This document shows, in pieces, positions 1 to 5,329 of a stretch of DNA of 6,783 nt. The position numbers and the translations under genes were made by a program. Source of the DNA: Desulfatitalea sp. (GTDB lineage: Bacteria; Desulfobacterota; Desulfobacteria; Desulfobacterales; Desulfosarcinaceae); assembly GCA_013041835.1 (NCBI GenBank), contig JABDRH010000080.1, forward strand, positions 1 through 6,783, read 5' to 3'. Each line of letters starts with the position of its first letter. Positions within the stretch are counted from its first letter, which is position 1. Under the pieces are notes generated by a model. The model was given only the letters and a program-made list of their open reading frames with translations. It made no database searches and was not told where the DNA came from.

Positions 1-770
1 GCATGAGAAAGACTCATAGGTTCAAAATCTTTGAGAGTCAGCGCTTTCACATCGTGACAGATTTCACTATAAACAAACCTGGTGCTTGTACCGCTGTTCA
101 AGTCCTTCATCATGACCCCAATGGCCACGGGGGCATTGTCGACGACTACAAAAGCTTCAAACAGTTTCTTCTTCCAGAGCCTGCCAACCATATCGTAAAA
201 TTCCCTATGAAGAGGCAGGTAGCTCTCACAGTCAATATAACTGATAATCTTTGAGTAGTAGTAATTTGGATCCGGTATGCTTTCTATTTTAAATACCATC
301 TTCTCCTTAAACAGTGATTTTTCCAAAAGCTTGTGCGTGGCCTGTATGTAATTTATATCTAAATCCGCAAAGGTGTAATCGGTGTTTAAAAAACTGCCAT
401 AGATGTCCTGGTATTTAATCTCTCGTATTCTTCTCATTGCGGGCACATAAACCCACTGGACCATTCCCCTGGTGTCATTGGGCTTCCAGATCAGATATGC
501 CGTTCCTTTTATACTATCCGGCTTCATTAATACCATAAGGCTCCGCTTGCCATCCGGAAAAGTCTTTTGCGCCTGGCGAGCCACCCACTCGGTAGTTGAA
601 CCGTTTTTATTTTTTATCTCTACCACGATCTTTCTGGATCCTTCGAGCGTACTGTCCAGGGCAACCTTCGATTTTTCCAAAATTGATTGCGCATCCATTT
701 CCTCCGCACTGGCGGAAGAAACGCCAAGAGTCAATAGTATAAGACAAAAAGCAGACACAAATCTGATCAT
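1..770 (-). CDS. LolA-like outer-membrane lipoprotein-sorting protein, C-terminus cut by window edge
   Basis: The reading frame is open from the ATG at 770 to the window edge, giving 256 complete residues and no stop, so the C-terminus is off-window. The start is set by GAAAGGAG at 778-785 (minus strand), 7 nt from the ATG, and by a typical Sec signal peptide: MIR, a hydrophobic stretch to about residue 17, then SSASA|EE, with predicted cleavage after Ala22. The mature part resembles the LolA_like family (PF17131/COG2834-type). It shows an early DAQSILEK segment (26-33), a WVYVPAMRRIREI strand (106-118) and the family-typical GSFLNTDYTFADL (125-137). From family knowledge these are periplasmic half-barrel proteins that bind lipid or lipoprotein acyl chains, often encoded beside RND/MMPL exporters. 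No exporter is visible here; it could lie further left. GC is about 43%, clearly below the other genes. It lies 95 bp downstream of the synthetase beta gene on the same strand, so readthrough is possible, but it seems to have its own promoter region. Family assignment is fairly sure; cargo is unknown. Confidence 0.85.
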   Translation of the reverse strand, partial: MIRFVSAFCLILLTLGVSSASAEEMDAQSILEKSKVALDSTLEGSRKIVVEIKNKNGSTTEWVARQAQKTFPDGKRSLMVLMKPDSIKGTAYLIWKPNDTRGMVQWVYVPAMRRIREIKYQDIYGSFLNTDYTFADLDINYIQATHKLLEKSLFKEKMVFKIESIPDPNYYYSKIISYIDCESYLPLHREFYDMVGRLWKKKLFEAFVVVDNAPVAIGVMMKDLNSGTSTRFVYSEICHDVKALTLKDFEPMSLSH

Positions 771-816
771 AACAGCTCTCCTTTCAAAGACATTTTTCTT
801 TTGATTCACAAACATT

Positions 817-845
817 AGTATAAAACCTCATATTGACATTCGTGT
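817..845 (-). promoter_or_regulatory. Candidate promoter of the LolA-like gene
   Basis: On the minus strand TATACT (817-822) is one base from the TATAAT consensus. It would start transcription about 40 nt before the ATG at 770. The hexamer 17 nt upstream (840-845, ACACGA) is a poor -35 and falls inside the dyad at 838-855, so activator help or repressor control would fit. The call rests on the -10 box and on its position in an AT-rich gap. Confidence 0.35.
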
Positions 846-855
846 TGAAACGAAT
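838..855. promoter_or_regulatory. Dyad ATTCGT-N6-ACGAAT, possible operator
   Basis: Perfect 6-bp inverted arms (838-843 and 850-855) flank a 6-nt spacer, just upstream of the TATACT box of the LolA-like gene and 10 nt past the synthetase beta stop codon. There is no T-run after it on either strand, so it is a poor terminator. Its position over the expected -35 fits a repressor site such as a TetR-type operator. No regulator gene is in the window, so that is inference. Confidence 0.35.
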
Positions 856-865
856 CGTTGGCATA

Positions 866-1543
866 TTACTTTAGCATGATCCGAGCATCGGCGATTACAC
901 AGGCATCAGCATTGCACATGACCGGGTTCAAGTCGATGGATTCGATGTGGTCGGCCATTTCCACCACCAGCATGGAAAAGCCGATGAGGGTTTCCGTCAG
1001 CTTGTCCATGTTCACAGCCGGTTTGCCACGGTAGCCGTACAGCAAACGCCGGGCTTGCAAGGAATCCACCATGCACTGAACCTCCGCCGGCGTCAACGGC
1101 GGCATTCGAATGGCGGTATCCTGGTAAATTTCCACACTCGTGCCACCGATACCCATCAGAATGACCGGTCCAAACTGCGGATCGATCTTCGCCCCGATAA
1201 TCAACTCCAAGCCTTCGGCCATGGCTTCAATATGAACGCCCATGAATTCCTCGAAGCGGCTGAACCGTTCGAACACTTCCTTAAGTTGGTCGTCATTTTC
1301 CAGGCCGACAGCCACACCGCCGACATCCGATTTATGTAGCGCTTTGGGAGAAACGATTTTGGCCGCCAGCGGGTATCCGATCACCGCGGCCCCCTCCAGC
1401 GCCTGCTCCAGCGTCTTGGCAAACCGAAATTCCGGGACATAAAGCCCCGCCTGAGAAAGAATGTTTTTTGCATCGGGCTCCAGAACCCAGCCCCGGTTTT
1501 CAGACGATGCCAGAATACGATTAATTTCCTCGGTTAAAACCAT
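866..1543 (-). CDS. acdB: ADP-forming acetyl/acyl-CoA synthetase, beta (ATP-grasp) subunit
   Basis: This 225-residue protein matches the usual size of a stand-alone ACD beta subunit (about 230 aa, ATP-grasp_5, PF13549). Visible motifs are AAKIVSPKALHKSDVGGV with the phosphate-accepting His at residue 70 (equivalent to the characterised archaeal beta His71), EGLELIIGAKIDPQFGPVI (110-128), the glycine loop MGIGGTSVEIYQD (130-142) and the DLNPVM motif (204-209). With the alpha subunit it catalyses acyl-CoA + ADP + Pi = acid + CoA + ATP in the cytoplasm. The beta subunit takes phosphate from the alpha histidine and passes it to ADP. The start at 1543 is chosen from a near-perfect AGGAGGT (1551-1557), 7 nt upstream and inside the end of the alpha gene. 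The two genes overlap by 10 nt, so they are co-transcribed and probably translationally coupled. The acyl substrate (acetate, propionate, branched or aryl acids) cannot be told from sequence. The symbol follows archaeal usage and is not the acyl-CoA dehydrogenase acdA/B naming. Confidence 0.92.
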   Translation of the reverse strand: MVLTEEINRILASSENRGWVLEPDAKNILSQAGLYVPEFRFAKTLEQALEGAAVIGYPLAAKIVSPKALHKSDVGGVAVGLENDDQLKEVFERFSRFEEFMGVHIEAMAEGLELIIGAKIDPQFGPVILMGIGGTSVEIYQDTAIRMPPLTPAEVQCMVDSLQARRLLYGYRGKPAVNMDKLTETLIGFSMLVVEMADHIESIDLNPVMCNADACVIADARIMLK

Positions 1544-2904
1544 GATCGATACCTCCTCATGCCATCGAGCATCATAACCGCCCCTTCAATGGAATCGGAT
1601 ACAGGTACACGGTTGAGTTCAAAACCTTCAATAAAAATCTGATATTTCTCCACATGTGGAATATACGCCACCAGGGGTTTTACCCTTTTTCTTGATGGGT
1701 TGCTCACTTTGGCCCCAAGGTCCACGGACAGCCCGGGTGAATAGGGCAGAACCAGCATGAGCAATGCATCGAACTCCGGCGCATGGGTCATTTCATCATA
1801 GGAGACGATAAAATCCTCATCCACGGCGCTTCCCGTCAGGTCCACGGGATTGTTTAAAATGGCGATATCCTTGACGCTCGGCGAAAGCCGGTTTTTGATT
1901 CTTTTATGCACTTCAGGAGAAATTTGGGGAACGGACATGCCACGGGCCGCCAAAAAGTCGGTGGCCACCGCGCCGTGACCGCCACTGATGGTAATGATGC
2001 CGACATTGCCTCGTATGTTTCGCGGATACACGCTGAGCACTTCGCTATACGCCAGCAATTCGTTTTCGTTTTTGGCCTCGACGATGCCATGCTGAGCAAG
2101 CACCTCGGAAAACACTCGGTAGTCTCCTGCGATGGAGGCCGTATGGCTGCTGACGGCCCGCGTGCCCTCTTCGCTTTTTCCCGATTTCATGACAACTACC
2201 GGTTTCTTGCATTGGCGGGCGGCGGCGATGAATTTGGCACCTTCGTTTTCACTAAATCCTTCCACATAAAAAACAATGACATAGGTGTCCGGATCGGCGG
2301 CCAGGTAATTCAACAGGCTGATTTCCCGTATCATCGCCTTGTTTCCGATACTGATGCCTTGTGAAACCCCTATGCCGCGATTGGCGAACTTGACGAGCAG
2401 GTCCACCAGTAGAGCGCCGCTCTGACTGACGATGGCAACGCCTCCTTGAGGCGGCTGTTGCATTCGTTCGCCAGGAAGAAACAGGGTGTCGATCCTGCCC
2501 GGTGCGAAAATTCCAAGGCAATTGGGGCCAAGAAAGGGGAAATCAGCCTCTTCGGCGATGGATAGTATTCGGTTTTGAAGATCGGTATTGCCGATTTCGG
2601 CAAAGCCGCCACCCATCACAAGCGCTCCTCCAGCCTTCAACCGAATACATTCCTCCATGATTTTTGGGACTAGCGATGCTTGTGTGGCAATGATCACCAT
2701 GTCCGGGACGACGGGAAGGCTGGAGAGGCTTTCGTAAAGGGGCCACCCTTGCACTTCGCCGCCTCTCGGGTTGACGCCATGGACTTCAACCGGATAGCGG
2801 AGCATGAGTTTTTTAAAAATGACGTTGGCCGGATGGTTTTCCTTGGAGGTGGATACCCCCACCACGGCGACCCGTTTCGGCTTTAACAGTCGTTCAAGAT
2901 CCAT
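1534..2904 (-). CDS. acdA: ADP-forming acetyl/acyl-CoA synthetase, alpha (CoA-binding) subunit
   Basis: The 456-residue product has the three-part layout of ACD alpha subunits. First is a CoA-binding Rossmann domain (about 1-135: KRVAVVGVSTSKENHPANVIFKKL, then HGVNPRGG, FLGPNCLGIFAPG). Next is a succinyl-CoA-ligase-like domain (about 150-290: GGVAIVSQSGALLVDLL, and RAVSSHTASIAGDYRVF with the catalytic phospho-His at residue 254). Last is a third domain (about 300-450: ITISGGHGAVATDFLAARG, ILNNPVDLTGSA). His254 falls on the same number as in the characterised Korarchaeum enzyme. It binds acyl-CoA, forms acyl phosphate and then phospho-His, which the beta subunit uses to make ATP. The ATG at 2904 is supported by GAAAGGAG (2913-2920) 8 nt away and by an in-frame TAG 18 nt upstream. 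It is first in an operon with the beta subunit. No GNAT domain is attached, so this is not a Pat-type protein acetyltransferase. Direction in vivo (ATP making or acid activation) is not decidable here. Confidence 0.93.
   Translation of the reverse strand: MDLERLLKPKRVAVVGVSTSKENHPANVIFKKLMLRYPVEVHGVNPRGGEVQGWPLYESLSSLPVVPDMVIIATQASLVPKIMEECIRLKAGGALVMGGGFAEIGNTDLQNRILSIAEEADFPFLGPNCLGIFAPGRIDTLFLPGERMQQPPQGGVAIVSQSGALLVDLLVKFANRGIGVSQGISIGNKAMIREISLLNYLAADPDTYVIVFYVEGFSENEGAKFIAAARQCKKPVVVMKSGKSEEGTRAVSSHTASIAGDYRVFSEVLAQHGIVEAKNENELLAYSEVLSVYPRNIRGNVGIITISGGHGAVATDFLAARGMSVPQISPEVHKRIKNRLSPSVKDIAILNNPVDLTGSAVDEDFIVSYDEMTHAPEFDALLMLVLPYSPGLSVDLGAKVSNPSRKRVKPLVAYIPHVEKYQIFIEGFELNRVPVSDSIEGAVMMLDGMRRYRSWF
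1551..1557 (-). promoter_or_regulatory. Strong RBS of the beta subunit inside the alpha gene
   Basis: AGGAGGT on the minus strand, 7 nt before the ATG at 1543 and within the last alpha codons. It fixes the beta start and indicates re-initiation or coupled translation, as expected for a stoichiometric heteromer. Confidence 0.85.
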
Positions 2905-2971
2905 TGGGTTTGCTCCTTTCTAAAATTGGAGTGCCTTGGCGTCCACCCCAATGTTGCAAAAGCCGGAGGGT

Positions 2972-2997
2972 AAAAAAACGATGGCCGAAAATCGGCC
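2972..2997 (-). terminator. Hairpin plus T7 in the synthetase operon leader (terminator- or attenuator-like)
   Basis: On the minus strand GGCCGA-TTT-TCGGCC (2997 down to 2983) forms a perfect 6-bp GC-rich stem with a 3-nt loop. Four bases later comes a run of seven T (2978-2972). The end lies 67 nt before the alpha ATG. With no minus-strand gene upstream in the window, it would sit in the operon's own leader if transcription begins at either candidate promoter. The 4-nt gap between stem and T-run is longer than ideal, so termination strength is uncertain. Confidence 0.35.
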
Positions 2998-3048
2998 CGA
3001 TCCTCAAGCCCACCGTTTGATAAATCCTCTGAGCAGTGTCCTAATTCG

Positions 3049-3063
3049 GCAATGATAATACCT
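3049..3063 (-). promoter_or_regulatory. Weak sigma-54-like element upstream of the synthetase operon
   Basis: The minus strand reads AGGTATTATCATTGC. The invariant GG and GC are spaced by exactly 10 nt and the -12 half TTGC is intact, but the -24 half departs from TGGCAC. The dyad cluster at 3179-3277 lies about 115-230 bp upstream, the usual distance for an enhancer-binding protein. This is an alternative to the sigma-70 candidate at 3158-3184, and the weaker of the two by sequence alone. Confidence 0.2.
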
Positions 3064-3157
3064 GAAAATGTATATTCCCTTTCGACCATCATTTTTATTC
3101 GATACTGGGGTTCAGTCTTTTGCAGCATTGGTTGAACACACTGGGCGAATTTTCAAC

Positions 3158-3184
3158 AGTATATAGTCTGGAAGAAATTGTCAA
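3158..3184 (-). promoter_or_regulatory. Candidate sigma-70 promoter of the synthetase operon
   Basis: On the minus strand a perfect TTGACA (3184-3179) is followed after 15 nt by TATACT (3163-3158). The boxes are good but the spacer is 2 nt shorter than optimal. Transcription would begin near 3150, leaving a leader of about 245 nt that carries the hairpin at 2972-2997. The TTGACA box overlaps the dyad TGTCA-ATA-TGACA (3179-3191), so a protein bound there would directly affect this promoter. Confidence 0.4.
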
Positions 3185-3277
3185 TATGACATCGGCAGGA
3201 TGCTCAAAAAAGGCTATGATTCTCGAATCATGGCCAGTTTGCGCAATCTACCCGAAAAAGTGAAGACACTTTTTCGG
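3179..3277. repeat. Cluster of four perfect inverted repeats
   Basis: Four exact dyads lie within 99 bp: TGTCA-ATA-TGACA (3179-3191), ATGATTC-TC-GAATCAT (3216-3231), TTGCGCAA (3239-3246), and an 11-bp-arm hairpin CCGAAAAAGTG (3252-3262) / CACTTTTTCGG (3267-3277) with loop AAGA. The last could form a stable hairpin in DNA or RNA from either strand. Its T-run is inside the stem, so it is not a standard terminator. Lying upstream of the operon promoter, they are plausible regulator sites. Confidence 0.6.
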
Positions 3278-3674
3278 CTGAAGGGTATTTATCTGATTCG
3301 GCGACGAACAGAAAAAAGTCCTTTCCTAAAGAAACCAAGACACAATAGCACAGTGTTCATTCCCAAAAAAAAGTAGTCAAGAGCAGTAAAATTCCATGAA
3401 GAACATGCCATCAGCCATGCATATTCATAGCGACCGATCAAGACCAGCAAGGTGTGGGGGGAGGAATTGTTTTCCGCACCCCAAAACGCGGTATTGGAGC
3501 GGCGACTGATACTTTTCAATAGGGCAAGGGCGTGATAAGGTACCGATATAAGACGGCAATGCCCAAGAAAAATTTACCATTGATGATCCACAGTTTCCTG
3601 CTCCCGGAAAACCAGTTGATTACGGGCACGTGCAAGACAAAGCGTGCTCGGACCGCAACCAACAGGCACTGAAA

Positions 3675-3680
3675 AAGGAG
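3675..3680 (+). promoter_or_regulatory. RBS deciding the pgm start
   Basis: AAGGAG, 5 nt before the ATG at 3686. It rules out the longer frame opening at a GTG at 3644, and the protein from 3686 begins MAIHPNAGKP, colinear with the N-terminus of E. coli Pgm (MAIHNRAGQP). Confidence 0.85.
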
Positions 3681-3685
3681 TTTGC

Positions 3686-5329
3686 ATGGCCATCCACCCC
3701 AACGCCGGCAAGCCGGTGGCTGCCGATACCATTGTCAATATACCCGAATTGATTACCGCCTACTATGCCCTCCGGCCGGACCTATCCATGCCCGGCCAGC
3801 GCGTGGCCTTCGGCACTTCGGGGCATCGTGGATCTTCCTTGAAGGTCAGTTTCAACGAAGCCCACATTTTGGCCACCACTCAGGCCATTTGCGAGTACCG
3901 GGTATCCCAAAAAATCAACGGGCCGCTTTTTTTGGGTATGGACACCCACGCCCTGTCGACGCCGGCTTTGGCCACGGCCTTGGAGGTATTGGCAGCCAAC
4001 GGCGTCGAGACTATGATGGCCGGGCGTCAGGCGTATACGCCGACGCCGGCCATTTCGCACGCTATTTTGTGTCACAACCGCCGCCAAAAGGCCAAGGCTG
4101 ACGGCATTATCATCACACCGTCTCACAATCCACCCGAAGATGGGGGGTTCAAATACAACCCGCCCAGCGGCGGTCCGGCCGGCAGCGACATCACCGCCTG
4201 GATCGAGCAGCGGGCCAACCAATTGCTGACGGATGATTTAAAAGCGGTTAAGCGCGTGCCCTATGAACGCGCCCTGCGGGCCGACACCACCCATATTTAT
4301 GATTTTGTCGACGCGTACACCAGTGATCTGCCCCATGTGATCGACCTTCAGGCAATCCGTGAGGCGGATATTGCATTGGGGGTTGATCCCATGGGGGGCG
4401 CCGGTCTGGCCTTTTGGTCAGCCATTGCCGATCGCTATCAACTCAACCTGACCATCGTTGACCACGCGGTCGATCCTACCTTTCGCTTCATGACCCTGGA
4501 CTGGGACGGCCGCATCCGGATGGACCCCTCATCCACGTATGCCATGCAGCGCCTTATCGGGCTCAAGGAACGTTTTCAAATCGCCTGCGGCTGTGACACG
4601 GACCATGACCGCCACGGCATCATCACCCACTCCAGCGGCCTGCTCCCGGCCAATCACTACCTGGCAGTGTGCGTTTACTACTTGTTTCAGCACCGCCCAC
4701 ATTGGCCGTCCTCGGCGGCGGTCGGCAAAACCTTGGTCAGCAGCCAGATGATCGACCGCGTGGCCGCTCATCTCAACCGAACCCTGTATGAAGTGCCCGT
4801 GGGTTTCAAATGGTTTGTAAACGGCTTGCTGGACGGCTCATTAGGCTTTGGCGCCGAGGAGAGCGCCGGCGCCTCCTTTGAACGAATGGACGGCACGGCC
4901 TGGTCCACGGACAAAGACGGCATCACCGCCGGCCTGCTGGCGGCCGAAATCACGGCACGCATGGGCCGCGACCCCGGTGAAATCTACGAGGATCTGGCGC
5001 GACAATTCGGCGCACCGCATTACGCTCGCATTGATGCCCCGGCCACGCCAGAACAAAAGGCAGTACTTTCCAAGCTATCACCCGAAAAGGTGCGCCTGAC
5101 CACCCTGGCCGGAGAACCTGTCACCAACGCCTTAACCCACGCGCCGGGAAACGGCGCTGCCATCGGCGGCCTGAAGGTAACTGCCGCCAGCGGCTGGTTC
5201 GCCGCCCGGCCTTCGGGCACGGAGAATATCTACAAGATATACGCCGAGAGCTTCAAGGATGAAGCTCATTTGCGGCAAATTCAGCAGGAGGCCCAGGCCA
5301 TTGTGACCCAGGTGGTGTCGGCACCCTAG
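3686..5329 (+). CDS. pgm: Phosphoglucomutase (alpha-D-glucose phosphate-specific)
   Basis: The 547-residue protein is colinear with E. coli Pgm (546 aa) over its whole length. It interconverts glucose-1-phosphate and glucose-6-phosphate in the cytoplasm, feeding glycogen, trehalose and UDP-glucose/cell-surface sugar synthesis or glycogen breakdown. The four domains of the phosphohexomutase superfamily are visible: an N-terminal FGTSGHRGS (42-50), the active-site loop TPSHNPPEDGG with phosphoserine Ser146, the Mg-binding loop CDTDHDRHG with Asp304, Asp306 and Asp308, the sugar-specificity loop GAEESAG (389-395), and the C-terminal phosphate-binding RPSGTE (508-513). All key residues are intact, so it should be active. 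It belongs to the pgm branch rather than the ManB/AlgC branch, judged by colinearity with E. coli Pgm. It is transcribed divergently from the synthetase operon and stands alone on the plus strand. Its stop overlaps that of the convergent UPF0182 gene. GC is about 57% in sampled blocks. Confidence 0.97.
   Translation: MAIHPNAGKPVAADTIVNIPELITAYYALRPDLSMPGQRVAFGTSGHRGSSLKVSFNEAHILATTQAICEYRVSQKINGPLFLGMDTHALSTPALATALEVLAANGVETMMAGRQAYTPTPAISHAILCHNRRQKAKADGIIITPSHNPPEDGGFKYNPPSGGPAGSDITAWIEQRANQLLTDDLKAVKRVPYERALRADTTHIYDFVDAYTSDLPHVIDLQAIREADIALGVDPMGGAGLAFWSAIADRYQLNLTIVDHAVDPTFRFMTLDWDGRIRMDPSSTYAMQRLIGLKERFQIACGCDTDHDRHGIITHSSGLLPANHYLAVCVYYLFQHRPHWPSSAAVGKTLVSSQMIDRVAAHLNRTLYEVPVGFKWFVNGLLDGSLGFGAEESAGASFERMDGTAWSTDKDGITAGLLAAEITARMGRDPGEIYEDLARQFGAPHYARIDAPATPEQKAVLSKLSPEKVRLTTLAGEPVTNALTHAPGNGAAIGGLKVTAASGWFAARPSGTENIYKIYAESFKDEAHLRQIQQEAQAIVTQVVSAP

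Larger units (their letters stand above)
2905..3685. other. Divergent intergenic region (about 780 bp) with many dyads and no convincing gene
   Basis: This region separates the minus-strand synthetase operon from plus-strand pgm. GC is about 40-42% in the 60-base blocks I counted (3181, 3301, 3361), well below the flanking genes. No frame gives a product I recognise and no tRNA or insertion sequence is visible. It holds a candidate promoter for the synthetase operon, a weak sigma-54-like element, a hairpin followed by seven T on the operon strand, and a cluster of perfect dyads, each listed separately. A weaker hairpin, GGTGTGG (3451-3457) with CCGCACC (3474-3480) and one G-T wobble, lies nearer pgm, as does the 8-bp palindrome GCACGTGC around 3626-3633. 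I see no convincing -35/-10 pair for pgm between 3500 and 3675. Confidence 0.6.

Noticed and set aside
472..804. Plus-strand frames opposite the LolA-like gene and others opposite or inside the synthetase, pgm and UPF0182 genes
   Set aside because: They are antisense or out-of-frame shadows of well-supported genes, without family resemblance.
838..865. Terminator after the synthetase beta gene
   Set aside because: The only dyad there has a 6-bp AT-rich stem and no following T-run on the minus strand.
2883..3128. Minus-strand 81-codon frame overlapping the start of the alpha gene
   Set aside because: No RBS before its ATG, no recognisable domain, out of frame with the synthetase and spanning its RBS. 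Most likely untranslated leader.
3252..3277. Bidirectional intrinsic terminator
   Set aside because: The stem is perfect, but the T and A runs are inside it and CGG closes it; no U-tract follows on either strand. Listed as a dyad instead.
3200..3376. Plus-strand 58-codon frame (MLKKGYDSRIMASL..., very basic)
   Set aside because: No usable Shine-Dalgarno spacing (AGG abuts the ATG), no recognised domain, and it contains the 11-bp-arm hairpin. Kept as a low-probability small protein only; conservation in relatives would be needed to revive it.
3289..3519. Minus-strand 76-codon frame with a hydrophobic middle
   Set aside because: Atypical composition, no recognised family and no RBS seen; it lies antisense to the previous frame in an AT-rich spacer. 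Likely chance.
3644..3685. 14-residue N-terminal extension of Pgm from a GTG
   Set aside because: The AAGGAG at 3675-3680 precedes the ATG at 3686, and family proteins begin MAIH at that point.
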